64,000 bases of DNA from Pseudomonas fluorescens (lineage in GTDB: Bacteria > Pseudomonadota > Gammaproteobacteria > Pseudomonadales > Pseudomonadaceae): the NCBI RefSeq assembly GCF_900636825.1, contig NZ_LR134318.1:4646001-4710000 (forward strand). The letters run 5' to 3'. The position numbers and the translations under genes were made by a program. The notes under the pieces are model-generated. The model was not told the origin of the DNA, did not search any database, and worked only from the letters and a program-made list of their open reading frames with translations. This document shows, piece after piece, positions 1 through 12,000 of the stretch (position 1 is its first letter; each line of letters begins with the position of its first letter).

Positions 1-103
1 ATTCAAATAAAAAGCCCGGTTTAATGTTTACTTGATGAAACAGCCTGACTATTATTGCGGCACTGTCCCCTGCCATTCAGCATTTCTACATAAGGTAGTA
101 ATC

Positions 104-481
104 ATGTCCTTGATCAACGAATATCGCGCCACCGAAGAAGCTATCAAAGAGCTGCAGGCACGTTTGAAAAATCTCTCGCAAGACGACAAACTGCAAGCCG
201 AGCTGGAATTCGAAGGCAAACTGCGTACCCTGATGGGCGAATACTCCAAGTCCCTGCGTGACATCATTGCCCTGCTGGATCCGGACGCGAAATCCAAACC
301 AGTACGTGGCGGCGCAGTCAAAACTACTGGCACCAAGCGTGCTCGCAAAGTTAAACAATACAAAAACCCGCACAACGGCGAAGTCATCGAAACCAAAGGT
401 GGCAACCACAAAACGCTGAAAGAGTGGAAAGCCAAGTGGGGCGGCGACGTGGTTGAAGGCTGGGCTACCCTGCTGGGCTAA
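104..481 (+). CDS. mvaT: MvaT-type H-NS-family nucleoid silencer
   Basis: A 125-residue protein of the Pseudomonas MvaT/MvaU family, functional analogues of H-NS that bind AT-rich DNA and silence foreign genes. The N-terminal half (about residues 1-60) is a charged helical oligomerisation region. The C-terminal part, from about residue 80, is Lys/Gly/Asn-rich with the TKGGNHKTLKEWK stretch typical of the DNA-binding domain. The ATG at 104 is preceded by AAGG at 92-95 and begins MSLINEYRATEE, as in known family members. An in-frame start at 32 would add an atypical tail. An intrinsic terminator follows at 517. It sits next to sbcB as in P. aeruginosa. As a global silencer it could also act on the toxin insertions in this window, but that is inference. 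Confidence 0.95.
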   Translation: MSLINEYRATEEAIKELQARLKNLSQDDKLQAELEFEGKLRTLMGEYSKSLRDIIALLDPDAKSKPVRGGAVKTTGTKRARKVKQYKNPHNGEVIETKGGNHKTLKEWKAKWGGDVVEGWATLLG

Positions 482-516
482 GCCCGAGCGCATCGCAGAC
501 GCTTTTGCGATAAAAC

Positions 517-545
517 AAACGCCAGCGAATGCTGGCGTTTTTTTA
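517..545 (+). terminator. Intrinsic terminator of mvaT
   Basis: Perfect 10-bp stem AAACGCCAGC / GCTGGCGTTT with a GAAT loop, followed by a T run. It lies 36 bp after the mvaT stop. It also faces the 3' end of sbcB, so it may work in both directions. Confidence 0.9.
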
Positions 546-577
546 TGCGCAAAAATCAACCGTGACAATGTTCGATT

Positions 578-2008
578 TCAAAGACTCAAACGTTTGCGTA
601 ATGCCTGGACATAATTCTGCCATGCATTGAGCACCTCTCTCTGCATCGGCGTTGCACTTGCCATCCATTGCTCCGCTGCCTCTGCAAAAGATTTCAAGGT
701 ATTTGGAGCGCCCCATTGCGGATCGGTCAATCGCTGCTGGCAGAATATCCGCCAGCGTTCTTGCTCGACAGAATTCAACGTATCGGGAAAGTTGCGCGCT
801 CGATATCGAAAGAGTAATTCCGGCAAACGTTCGTCATCGAACGGCCACTGCTCTTGCGCTAATTGCGCGGGGTCAGCCGTTCTCACTTGCTCACATAGAC
901 GCCGATCACGGTCGCCGATAAATCCGTCGTACAACTGTTGTTCCGGATCAAGGCTCGGGGCGAAGTCTTCGCTGGCATAAATGCTCGCAAGTTTATCCTG
1001 CCAAAGTTGCTGTGCGTCAGTTAGTCGCAGCGCGCGCTGCTGATACAGCGCCATATCCAGTCCCAATCGCTGTTGATCCTGCGCGCGCAGAACCGCCAAT
1101 GGCGCCACCACCGGACACCGGTTGATATGAATCAGCTTGAGCGGTACCGGCAATTCACCTTCGCGCAAATCATCGCGGCGGGTGTACAGGCGCTGGCGCA
1201 AGGTCTGGGCATCGAGGTCGAGCAAACTCTGGGGATCCAGATGCAAATCGCAGACGATCAGGGCGTTGCGGTTTTTCGGGTGCCAGGCCAGTGGCAGCAC
1301 GACGCCGACATAGCTGCGCGCCGCCGAAAAACGCCCGGAGATGTGCACCAATGGCTGCAACAGACGGATCTGATCCATTACCTTTTGTTTGCTACGTAGC
1401 TGGAACAACCAATCGTAGAGTTTTGGCTGTTTCTCACGAATCAATCTGGCCAGGGCAATGGTCGCGCGCACGTCCGACAAGGCTTCGTGAGCGTGTCCGT
1501 GATCGATATGGTTGGCCGCGGTCAGGCGTTCGAGCTTGAGGGTCACGCGCCCCTCATCATCGGTGGGCCACACCAGACCCTCCGGGCGCAACGCATAGGC
1601 CGCGCGCACCACATCGATCAAGTCCCAACGACTGTTGCCACCCTGCCACTCGCGTGCGTACGGGTCGAAGAAATTGCGGTACAGGCTGTAACGGGTCATC
1701 TCATCGTCGAAACGCAAGGTGTTGTAACCGGCGCCGCAGGTGCCCGGCGCGGCCAGTTGCGCGTGCACGCGAGTCATGAAATCGGCTTCGCTCAAGCCTT
1801 TTTCGGCGAGCTGTTGCGGTGTGATACCGGTGATCGCGCACGCCGCCGGGTGCGGCAGAATGTCTTCACTGGGCTGGCAGTAGAGATTGACCGGCTCGTC
1901 GATTTCGTTAAGCGCGTGATCGGTGCGGATGCCGGCGACCTGCAGCGGGCGGTCGCTACGGGGGATGATGCCGGTGGTCTCGTAGTCGTACCAGAAGATG
2001 GAAGTCAC
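578..2008 (-). CDS. sbcB: Exodeoxyribonuclease I
   Basis: A 476-residue DEDDh 3'-5' exonuclease that degrades single-stranded DNA in mismatch repair and recombination. Exo I motif: D8 and E10 in YDYETTG. Exo II: D101/D102 in RFDDEMTRYSLYRNFFDPY. Exo III: H174 and D179 in HEALSDVRATI. Length matches the enterobacterial enzyme (about 475 residues). The C-terminal half is the SH3-like and helical extension typical of ExoI. It is transcribed convergently towards mvaT, whose terminator separates the two. Start ATG is at 2008. Confidence 0.95.
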   Translation of the reverse strand: MTSIFWYDYETTGIIPRSDRPLQVAGIRTDHALNEIDEPVNLYCQPSEDILPHPAACAITGITPQQLAEKGLSEADFMTRVHAQLAAPGTCGAGYNTLRFDDEMTRYSLYRNFFDPYAREWQGGNSRWDLIDVVRAAYALRPEGLVWPTDDEGRVTLKLERLTAANHIDHGHAHEALSDVRATIALARLIREKQPKLYDWLFQLRSKQKVMDQIRLLQPLVHISGRFSAARSYVGVVLPLAWHPKNRNALIVCDLHLDPQSLLDLDAQTLRQRLYTRRDDLREGELPVPLKLIHINRCPVVAPLAVLRAQDQQRLGLDMALYQQRALRLTDAQQLWQDKLASIYASEDFAPSLDPEQQLYDGFIGDRDRRLCEQVRTADPAQLAQEQWPFDDERLPELLFRYRARNFPDTLNSVEQERWRIFCQQRLTDPQWGAPNTLKSFAEAAEQWMASATPMQREVLNAWQNYVQALRKRLSL

Positions 2009-2132
2009 GGGCGGTTCCTGAACTGAAGATCGGCGAAGTCTAGGCGCTCAGCCACTGTCGCGGCCAGCCTCGTCGCCCTCCAACAGTATTTTCTCCAAAT
2101 TCCTACAGCTCAAAACGCATTCTCCCCCTGTC

Positions 2133-2200
2133 GAAGCGAGCAAGTTCGCGAAATGCGTGCTAACCGCCCCTGCGCATTCGCGAGCAAGCTCGCTTCCACA
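2133..2200. repeat. REP-type inverted pair (GCGAGCAAGTTCGCG class)
   Basis: Two imperfect inverted copies of the GAAGCGAGCAAG-TTCGCG core face each other in the 311-bp gap between sbcB and the RDD gene. No coding potential was seen in the gap. The rest of it (about 2200-2319) should hold the promoter of the downstream operon, but no convincing -35/-10 pair was picked out by eye. Confidence 0.7.
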
Positions 2201-2319
2201 ATTGGTAGGCAACTGAATGCCCTTACACGCTGTGCAATACATAGTTATGTCGTTTTCCCCCGAGAGGCTGCTAGCATCGGACTCACTTGCATCCCGAACA
2301 GGCGAACATCAGGTAGCCC

Positions 2320-3045
2320 ATGCTCGAGCCGACAGCAACGCCAAGGAAAGCACCGCTGGCCCCGCCGCTGGACACGCGGCATCAGATCGAAACACCGGAA
2401 GGCATCGACCTGCCGCTACGGCCGGCCGGTTTGATGGTGCGGGCGCTGGCCTTCGGCGTCGATCTGGCAGTACGCGGGCTGATCCTGGGCGTGTTGTTCA
2501 TCGCGCTCGCGTTCCTCGGCAAACTTGGCATGGGGCTTGGTTCGCTGCTGCTGTTCGCGGTGAGCTGGTGGTACATGGTGCTGTTCGAAGTTCTTCGTCA
2601 GGGCCGCTCGCCGGGAAAACAATGGATGGGCCTGCGTGTGGTACACGATGACGGCACAGCGGTCGGCTGGTCCGCCTCGCTGCTGCGCAATCTGTTGCGG
2701 TTCGTCGACCTGTTGCCGTTCGGCTATTTCTTTGGTGCGATCAGTTGTCTGCAACATCCGACATTCAAACGCCTCGGTGATATCGCCGCTGGCACGCTGG
2801 TGGTGTACAGCGAGCAGCCTCTCAAGCGTCCGCAATTACCCGCCGCCGAACCTCGTCGCGCCCCGGTCGCGTTGACCCTGAGCGAACAACGCGCCGTCCT
2901 CGCCTTTGCCGAGCGCCAGGGTGAGTTGTCAGCGGCGCGGGTCACTGAGCTCGCGGCGCTGCTGGCCCAGCCGCTGCATATTTCTGCGCCCAGGGCCGTC
3001 GCAGAACTCAACGGCATTGCCCGCGGCTTGCTGGGGCCGACATGA
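2320..3045 (+). CDS. RDD family membrane protein
   Basis: A 241-residue inner-membrane protein and first gene of a six-gene operon. The RDD region starts near residue 35 (RPAGLMVRALAFGVDLAVRG), with hydrophobic segments at about 45-65, 72-90 and 130-145. The sequence SPGKQWMGLRVVHDDG between helices is typical of RDD proteins. The C-terminal 80 residues are soluble and Ala/Arg-rich. The ATG at 2320 follows CAGGTAG. The stop overlaps the next start (ATGA at 3042-3045), indicating translational coupling. RDD proteins have been linked to ion transport, but the role in this operon is unknown. Confidence 0.85.
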   Translation: MLEPTATPRKAPLAPPLDTRHQIETPEGIDLPLRPAGLMVRALAFGVDLAVRGLILGVLFIALAFLGKLGMGLGSLLLFAVSWWYMVLFEVLRQGRSPGKQWMGLRVVHDDGTAVGWSASLLRNLLRFVDLLPFGYFFGAISCLQHPTFKRLGDIAAGTLVVYSEQPLKRPQLPAAEPRRAPVALTLSEQRAVLAFAERQGELSAARVTELAALLAQPLHISAPRAVAELNGIARGLLGPT

Positions 3046-4019
3046 AACAGAGTGTTTTCGAAAGTCGCCACAAGAGCGAGTGGGAGCGTTTCGCGCTGGC
3101 CCTGGAACGCCTCGAGCGTGGCAAAGACACCTCACAAATCGCCGGTTTCCCCAAATCCTATCGCCGGGTTTGCCAGCATCTCGCGTTGGCACAGGAACGT
3201 GGCTACAGCAGTTTCCTCGTCGATTCGCTGCAACAGCATGTGCTGCGCGGCCATCAGCAGCTTTATCGTCACCGCAGTCGACTTGCCGCCAATCTGCTCG
3301 GCTTTATCCTGGCCGACTTCCCCCGACTGATGCGCGCCGAGTGGCGCTTTGTTCTGGCCGCTGGCGTTTTGTTCTTCGGTAGCCTGATGGGCGTCGGCAT
3401 CCTGGTGTATGTCTTCCCCGAACTTATCTACAACCTGATTCCCGCTGACCAGGTGCGCGAGATGCAAGGCATGTACGACCCCGTCGCCGGCCATCTCGGG
3501 CGCCCCATCGATCGCGCGGCCAGTGAAGACTGGGTGATGTTCGGTTACTACGTGATGCATAACATTGGTATCGCATTCCAGACCTTTGCCAGCGGATTGT
3601 TTCTCGGCGTCGGCAGCGCGTTCTTTCTGTTCTACAACGGCATGGTCATCGGCGCGGTAGCGGGGCATCTGAGCGAAATCGGCTTCGGCCAGACCTTCTG
3701 GTCGTTCGTCATCGGCCACGGCGCTTTCGAGCTGAGCGCGATCGCCATCGCCGGCGCGGCAGGCTTGAAACTGGGTTGGGCATTGATCGCACCGGGCCGT
3801 CTGCGCCGCGCTGAGTCATTACGCGTGGCCGCACGCAAAAGCGTATCGCTGGTGTACGGGGCGATGTTGTTCCTGTTGATCGCTGCGTTCATCGAAGCTT
3901 ATTGGTCAGCGAAAAGCAGCGTCACGCCGATCACCAAGTACGCGGTCGGCACCGCGCTTTGGCTGGCCGTCGCCGCTTATTTGTCACTGGCCGGAAGGGC
4001 CCGCCATGCGCCTGAGTGA
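3042..4019 (+). CDS. Stage II sporulation protein M-like membrane protein
   Basis: A 325-residue SpoIIM-family integral membrane protein in a non-sporulating organism. The N-terminal 100 residues are soluble and basic. Hydrophobic segments follow from about residue 103 (VLAAGVLFFGSLMGVGILVY), then around 175-225, 235-255, 275-290 and 300-318. The family is usually annotated from its C-terminal multispanning core. It overlaps both neighbours by a few bases (4 bp upstream, 14 bp downstream), so it is translated from one message with RDD and DUF4129. This order is conserved in pseudomonads next to MoxR ATPases, which suggests a membrane assembly worked on by the ATPase; that is inference. Confidence 0.85.
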   Translation: MKQSVFESRHKSEWERFALALERLERGKDTSQIAGFPKSYRRVCQHLALAQERGYSSFLVDSLQQHVLRGHQQLYRHRSRLAANLLGFILADFPRLMRAEWRFVLAAGVLFFGSLMGVGILVYVFPELIYNLIPADQVREMQGMYDPVAGHLGRPIDRAASEDWVMFGYYVMHNIGIAFQTFASGLFLGVGSAFFLFYNGMVIGAVAGHLSEIGFGQTFWSFVIGHGAFELSAIAIAGAAGLKLGWALIAPGRLRRAESLRVAARKSVSLVYGAMLFLLIAAFIEAYWSAKSSVTPITKYAVGTALWLAVAAYLSLAGRARHAPE

Positions 4020-5562
4020 CGCCACGGTGGTGATTCGCCCGCGCTCGACCTGGGAAGCCATGGATCTCGGCGTGCTGCTGAGCCAGCGACATCGACGTCT
4101 GCTGATGACCAGTTGGGCGATTGTCACCCTGCCGTTGTTCGCCCTGCTCAGCCTGCTGCTGTGGGATTCACCGTCGCTGGCAATGTTCATTTTCTGGTGG
4201 TTGAAACCGGCTTACGAACGTCTGCCGCTGTACATTCTGTCCAAGGCGCTGTTCGGGGAAACGCCCACGCTCAAGCAGGCGCTGCGGCATTTCCCGAGAC
4301 TGCTCAAGCCGCAGCTGCTCGCCAGCCTGACCTGGCGACGCCTGAGTCTGAGCCGCAGTTTTCTCCTGCCGGTGATGCAGCTCGAAGGGCTCGACGGCAG
4401 TGTCCGGCAGCAACGCGTGCAGGTGCTGCTGCAACGCAACGGCGGCGCGGCGCAATGGCTGACCATCCTTGGCGCACACCTGGAAGCGGCACTGTGGATC
4501 GGTTTGATGGTGCTGTTCTACATGCTCCTGCCCCAATCTATCGAGACAGACTGGGACTGGCAGTCGCTGGTCTTCGGGCCGCAACATCAGTGGCGGTGGC
4601 TGGAGCATTTGACCAACGCCTTTTATGCGTTGGTACTGGTGATATGGGGCCCGATCCATGTCGCCTGCGGGTTCAGCCTGTACCTGAATCGTCGCACGCA
4701 ACTGGAAGCGTGGGACATCGAACTGGTGTTCCGCCGCCTGCGCCAGCGTTTGAACAATGGAGTACTCGGATTGTTGCTGGCGGTTTGTTTGTTGCTGCCT
4801 GCTCTGCAACCGGTCTGGGCCGCTGAGCCGGTTTCCGCCGCCGAAGACCCGAACACCCCGCGCCTGTTGAATCAGCCGCTGACGAGTCAGGCCGCGCGCG
4901 ACAGCATCAACCATCTGCTGGAACAGGCACCGTTCAAAAACAAGGAGTCGGTGACTCGTTACCGCTTCGGCGACGATCCGGCGACGCCGACCAGGGACAA
5001 GCAGCCCGGCGCAGCCCCGCAGTGGCTGAAAACCCTGCTGGGCTGGCTCGATGGTCAGCACCACAATGCTTTGGCCAAGGTCATCGAGGTGCTGTTGTGG
5101 GGCGCGTTGATTGCCGCGCTCGGCTGGCTGCTCTGGCGCTATCGCGAGCTGTTCCAGACATTCGTCGGTCGCCGGCCACAACGATCAGCGTCCATCAAAC
5201 GCCCGCTACCGCAACAGGCATTCGGCCTGGATCTGACCCGCGAATCCCTGCCGGACGATATCGCCAGCCACGCTGAACAGCTCTGGGCTACACAGCCACG
5301 TGCCGCGCTGGGTCTGCTTTATCGAGGTTTGCTCAGCCGTCTGTTGCACGATTTCGACCTGCACCTGAAAGCGGCGGACACCGAACAACAAGTACTGGCG
5401 CGCATTGAACAAATGCACCGTCCGCCACTGCTCGCCTACAGCCGAAGCCTGACTGCGCACTGGCAAACCATGGCCTACGGTCATCGACTTCCCCCAGCTC
5501 ATTTGCAACAGGAACTGTGCAACGGCTGGCGCGCGTTGTTCGACCAGGCAGCAGCGCGTTGA
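4006..5562 (+). CDS. DUF4129 domain-containing membrane protein
   Basis: A 518-residue membrane protein. It starts inside the end of the SpoIIM-like gene (14-bp overlap). Hydrophobic stretches occur near residues 35-65, 165-180, 205-225, 250-265 and 360-375. A long polar region (about 280-350) lies between the fourth and fifth, likely periplasmic. The last 80 residues (about 430-510, RAALGLLYRGLLSRLLHDF onward) form the helical DUF4129 unit commonly encoded with MoxR/DUF58 systems. Function is unknown; the context argues for a structural partner of the MoxR complex. Confidence 0.8.
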   Translation: MRLSDATVVIRPRSTWEAMDLGVLLSQRHRRLLMTSWAIVTLPLFALLSLLLWDSPSLAMFIFWWLKPAYERLPLYILSKALFGETPTLKQALRHFPRLLKPQLLASLTWRRLSLSRSFLLPVMQLEGLDGSVRQQRVQVLLQRNGGAAQWLTILGAHLEAALWIGLMVLFYMLLPQSIETDWDWQSLVFGPQHQWRWLEHLTNAFYALVLVIWGPIHVACGFSLYLNRRTQLEAWDIELVFRRLRQRLNNGVLGLLLAVCLLLPALQPVWAAEPVSAAEDPNTPRLLNQPLTSQAARDSINHLLEQAPFKNKESVTRYRFGDDPATPTRDKQPGAAPQWLKTLLGWLDGQHHNALAKVIEVLLWGALIAALGWLLWRYRELFQTFVGRRPQRSASIKRPLPQQAFGLDLTRESLPDDIASHAEQLWATQPRAALGLLYRGLLSRLLHDFDLHLKAADTEQQVLARIEQMHRPPLLAYSRSLTAHWQTMAYGHRLPPAHLQQELCNGWRALFDQAAAR

Positions 5563-6730
5563 ACCGCCGCGCGGCGTGGCTGGTCGGCCTGCTGGTCATG
5601 GCTCTGCTGGGGGCATTGAGCATTTATCTGTACCTCAAGGCCAGGCCTTATCAGGAGGTCATCGACCACGGCCCGTCGCCTGCCGCGCGGGCCAATCCTT
5701 ATCTGGCCGCCGAAATGTTTTTGAGTGATCGTGGCCTCGTCGTCACCCACGCCGAAACGCTGGCGGGGCTGGCGGACATCGACCCACGCGGGCATACGCT
5801 GTTGCTGTTCGGCGAGCGCGCGCGAATGACTCCGCGTCAGGTCGATCAGGTATTGAACTGGACCCGCGCCGGGGGCCGACTGGTGTTCGTCGCCGAAGCG
5901 CTGTGGGATGAGCGAACCCGGCAAAGCAATGACCTGTTGCTTGATCGCGTCCAGTTGCATCAATCCCTGAGCGAGGATCTGAAGACCTCGCCAGCGGAAC
6001 AGGAACAGGAACAGGAACAGGATCAATACCCCAAGCTCACCAAGCTGTATCTGGAAGATGAAGACGCACCGGCCTATGCCGGATTCGACACCGACTTTCA
6101 TCTCGAAGACCCGAAAAATCTCGCGCAAGCCTGGGCCAACAGCGGCAAAGCCACGCACATGATGCAACTGGCCTATGGTCTCGGCACGGTCACCGTGGTC
6201 ACCGATGCCGAGCTGTGGAAAACCGCAGATATTGCTCACTACGACAACGCCTGGCTGTTGTGGTATCTGAGCGCAGACACTGACGTGACGCTGATTTTCA
6301 ACACCGAACACGACGGGTTGTGGACGCTACTCTGGCGTTATTTTCCGCAGGCTCTCGTTGCCCTGCTCGCACTGATCGCGCTGTGGCTGTGGCACGTCGC
6401 CACGCGTCACGGGCCGGTGCAGGCTCCGGCGCCGAGCGGTCGCCGTCAACTGCTGGAACACTTGCGTGCCAGCGCTGATTTCCTGCTCCGTCACAACGGT
6501 CAGCACTCGCTGTTGCAGGCTCTGCAACAGGATGTGTTGCGCCGCGCCCGCCGCCGTCATCCCGGTTTCGACCAATTGAACGTTGCCGAACAATGGCTGG
6601 TGCTGTCGCGCCTGACCCGGCAACCCACACGCGCCATCAGCCAGGCCCTGAGCCCGCGAGTGAATCAGCGCCTTTCCAGCGCTGAGTTCACCCGGCAGGT
6701 CGCCCACCTGCAAACCTTGAGGAATGCGTT

Positions 6731-6734
<4 letters not shown>
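5559..6734 (+). CDS. DUF4350 domain-containing protein
   Basis: About 391 residues from a TTG start at 5559 that overlaps the previous stop (TTGA). A GTG at 5517 is the alternative and would add 14 residues. An N-terminal helix (residues 5-25, AAWLVGLLVMALLGALSIYL) is followed by a DUF4350 domain (about 35-240) resembling a GATase-like fold, with DPRGHTLLLFGERARMTPRQ near residue 75. A second hydrophobic segment lies near 263-285 and the tail is soluble. Residues encoded at 5996-6027 form an EQEQEQEQDQ tract from tandem GGAACA hexamers. The stop overlaps the MoxR start (ATGA). Confidence 0.8.
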
Positions 6735-7728
<994 letters not shown>

Positions 7729-7732
<4 letters not shown>

Positions 7733-9060
7733 AACCTTCGCGCCTGTTATTGATCTGGCTGGCAGCGCTGTTTGCGCTCAGCCTGTTGCTCGGCAGCTTG
7801 CAGGCGCTGCAAGTCGAGATCCCTGCCAGTCTGCTATCGATCAGTTGGGGATTGCTTCTGGCCTTGCTGGCTCTGGCGATCATCGATGGTTTTCGTCTCA
7901 GGCGCTTGCCCTCCCCGGCCATAAAACGGCAGCTCCCCGGGAGCCTGGCGCTTGGGCGTTGGGGCGAAGTGCGGCTGGATATCCAGCACGTTTTTTCCGA
8001 GCCTTTGCAGGTGCAGGTTTTCGACCATGCGCCGGACGGCCTGAATGTTGAAAATCTGCCAAGCACTGTCGAGCTGCAACCCGGCCAGATCAGCCAGATC
8101 GGCTATCGATTGCGCCCGCTACGACGCGGCCACTTCAGTTTTGAACACTGCGAAATCAATTTGCCGAGCCCGCTGGGTTTGTGGTCGGGCAAACGCCTGC
8201 TGGCGGTCAACGACAGCACCCGCGTCTACCCGGACTTCGCACGTTTGTATGGCGGGCAACTGCTCGCGGTGGACAACTGGCTCAGTCAGCTCGGCGTACG
8301 CCAGCGACAACGGCGTGGCCAAGGGCTGGAGTTTCACCAGCTGCGCGAATTCCGCGAAGGTGACAGCCTGCGCCAGATCGACTGGAAAGCCACGGCACGC
8401 CAACGCGCGCCGATTGCCCGGGAATATCAGGACGAGCGCGATCAGCAGATTCTGTTCATGCTCGACTGCGGTCGACGCATGCGCAGCCACGATGGTGAGT
8501 TGTCGCATTTCGATCACGCGCTCAATGCCTGTTTGCTGTTGAGCTACGTGGCCCTGCGTCAGGGCGATGCGGTGGGCATCAGCACCTTCGCCTGCGATCA
8601 GCCGCGCTACCTCGCACCGGTCAAAGGCACCGGGCAGTTGAACGTGCTGCTGAACACCGTCTACGACCTCGACAGCAGCAAACACAGCGCCGATTACCAA
8701 GGTGCAGTCACGCAATTGCTGGCGCGCCAGAAGCGCCGGGCGTTGGTGTTGCTGGTGACCAACCTGCGCGATGAAGACGATGAAGAACTGTTGAGTGCAC
8801 TCAAGCGCTTGAGCCAGCAGCATCGCGTGCTGGTGGTCAGCATTCGCGAGGATCTGCTTGATGCCCAGCGACAGGCAACCGTGCAAACCTTGTCCGAGGG
8901 GCTGATGTATTGCGGCACGGTCACGTATGTGAATGACCGCGCCGAATTCCATGAGCGTTTAAGCGCCCATGGCGTACCGGTGGCGGATGCGCGCCCCGAG
9001 GAGCTGGGCGCGGAACTGGTAACGCGGTACCTGAGCTGGAAAAGAGCCGGCGCCGGGTAA
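7729..9060 (+). CDS. DUF58 domain-containing protein (MoxR partner)
   Basis: A 443-residue protein starting at GTG 7729, which overlaps the MoxR stop (GTGA). Two N-terminal hydrophobic helices lie at about residues 6-25 and 33-50. The DUF58 signature is HQLREFREGDSLRQIDWKAT (about residues 203-222). It is followed by a VWA-like segment starting with ILFMLDCGRRM (about 240), which has DxGxx rather than the full DxSxS MIDAS motif. It is the last gene of the operon and converges on the large Ig-repeat gene only 9 bp away. No clear hairpin terminator was seen between them. Confidence 0.9.
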
Positions 9061-9069
9061 TGGCGGGGT

Positions 9070-12000
9070 TCAGTCAATGGTTAGCCGAATATCTGCAAAT
9101 GAATGTCCACCGATCGGGTTATCGACAACAACCGAGATGACTACCTGATCTCGCGCGCCTACCATATAGTCGAATTCGAATGTTCCTGCTGCATCGGACT
9201 TGAGATGGAAACCCGAAGTCGAACCATAACGCACTTCAAGTTGCCTCTCGGGTAAAGGCAAGCCAGTGGGATTAGAGATAAGCCTCCCAAAAAATTTGAC
9301 TTTCGAATACGGTGCGGCTGGATTCGGATAAGCGCGGAAACTTTCAATCCTGGCGTATTCGGGGTGCGCCGTAACGGGTAATACCGTTAACGTCAGATCT
9401 CTGGAGCTTTCATCAAGATTTACGACGGTCGCACTCACAACTTCTTCACCTGCAACCGATGACAAGAGCAGGAGACTTGCCTTTCCATCACCCCCTGTCG
9501 AGGTAATCTCCTGCCGCCCCGCGCCCCACATCCAGTGCACGTTTGCACCGGCGATCGGCACGCCCGTGTCGCGGCTTTTTACGGTGGCCAAAATTCGCAC
9601 CTGCTGTCCCACGTACGTAGGCTCGCGTTCAGCCTGGATATCGGCAAGATCCCAGTAATCATCGCGCAGACTGATCACCAGACTTTCAGAGTGCCAACCG
9701 GCCAACCCCCCTCTGACCGTAGCGGTCAGCACATCTGCCTGTTCCGCCACGAAGGTGAATATCAAATCGGCGATGCCCAGAGCATTGGTCCAGGAAGAAC
9801 CCAATTCGTGCTGATCATAGTCCCAGAACACCTCGACGCCGGCTAACGGCTCGCCTGTCAAAGCGGATACGACCCTGGCATGGGCATGGGCTCTGCTCTG
9901 TTCTGCCGTGCGTCTGGAGTCGAGCGACTCATACAAAACATCGACCTTGCGCGGCTCATTGACAGTGAACTCCAACCCCACCGACTTCGAAAATCCCTCA
10001 TCTCCTACAGTAGCCGTCAACACCGAGTCACCCGGCGTACGGGGAATGAAGCGAAGCCTGGCCACGCCATAAAAATCCGTCACGCTGGTCTGCGTGCCGA
10101 TATCCGCGTGGCTCCAGGTCACCTCGATACCGACCATGGGCCTGCCGGAAATCGAAGATACCAATGTCACCTGCTCGACCAGTTCCTGATTCCAGTCCAG
10201 CACTTTCCTCGCCCGCGTTTCGTTGGCGAACTTCAACACCACACTGGCCGACCCCACCGACATGGCATTGGCTGGCGACAGGCTGACCAACCGTTCGGCC
10301 GCCAGTCGCAGGCTGAAACTGCCATCGCTTTGGTCGCCCACGGCGAAAGGAAAAGCCAGTCCCTCAGGCGAAAAAACCACCGGCGTACCAAGCGCTTTCT
10401 CGGGCTGAAAAACCAGACCCAATTCAGCAGGCCCCATACCCGTCATGCCGAGGGTCAGCTGCCGGCCGATCAAGGGACTGCCATCCGGTACGCACAACTC
10501 GACACGATGCTGGCCCCCGCGCCGCGGGAATGCGGTTTTCTCTCCCCACGAATACCGCTTGTCGCCGTCAAAACTGACCTTCACGTCTTTCCAGGGATCG
10601 CTCGCCAAGGCCAGGATCGACGTCGACAGATGCTGTTCGTAACCATCGTAAGGACTGACGACGCTGGCTCTCACGGTTTGCAGGCCAGCGGTTTGCGGTT
10701 CAACGGCAAATCGGCTCCAGCCATCGCCGTCGGTATCGCTGGACTGCGCAGCGTTCCACTGAACTGGCACGTTAGCCACCGGCACATCGGTGTAGTGCGA
10801 GATGACACGGGCCCACAACCACGCTGGCGCCTGACCGACAACAGGATCCACTGGCGACTCCGGCAGCTCGATCTTGAATCTGTTGTGGTCCAGTTTCATC
10901 AAGCTGATCAAAGCCGGCTTTTTCAGGGCTTCTATTTCGATATTCAAATCGAACGTTTCGGCAGCGACACTGTTAGAAAAATCAAAACTCCAATGCGCCC
11001 CGCCATCGGTCAACGTCTGGGGGACTGCTAATGCAGGCTCCACTGTTGCCTCCGGAGGCAACTGTCCCGTCGCAAGGCTTAACAATACTTCCAGCCCAAC
11101 CAACGGACTGAGTTCATTGGGTCTGACGCTGTAACGATGAAGTGCGCCCAAACATGGGTGGAGTACATCACCGGCGATTGCGACTGTCTGATCAAGCACA
11201 ACGCTCATTTCGTCAGACAGGTCATTGGCGATCAGCCGCCCGAACAATTCGCGGTCAGCCAGGGGAGGGCTCGACAATTTCAACTCGAACAGGCTGCTCA
11301 CGCTTTCGCTCGCATCCGAATTCAGCACCCAGGTAAGGCCTCCGACCTTGGGTAACGGCCTGGCGGTTCCAAGGCCGGTTACGTTCAGGCCAATGCCTGG
11401 TTCGTCGCCCCGCCAGTCCAGTGAAATGTCTCTGCCGATGAATTCGCTTTCGGGCACCGCCTCGACTTTGAGCGTATGAGACTCGCCGCGCCAACACAGC
11501 AAACCCAGCACAGCGCGGTCGACCACGACGTCATCCAGCAGAATCAACACTTGATCGGCCCAAGGGCTGCCGGCGAGCGGAGTTACATCAAATACGTGTT
11601 CCACCGGCGGCGCTTCCGAGTGGGCGCGAACCTCGGCAACAACCTTCTTGAGACCCGCGGATTTCGGCGTATAAAGCACACTGGCCCAACCACCGGCACC
11701 GGTCACAATGCTGTGAGTTTCCCCCTCCGGAAGCAGCCATTGGACCTGCGCATTGATCACCGGATCACCATCGCCCCCTGTGACGTCATGCAACGCCTGC
11801 ACCCGCAGCAGCACGCTTTCCTGTTCATCGACGATCGGAAATTTGTTCGCCTCGCGCACTTCGCCGATCTTCACCACATTGCACGCCAGCGACATGGTTT
11901 TGCACGCTGAGCGCAACTTCAATTTCGAGCAGGACAACTGCAAATGGAAAACACCGTCAAGGCGATCTTCGCTGGTCAATGTCCATAGCGGATCGGCTGC

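Noticed and set aside
34..103. Upstream extension of mvaT
   Set aside because: The added residues do not fit MvaT proteins, and the ATG at 104 has the binding site.
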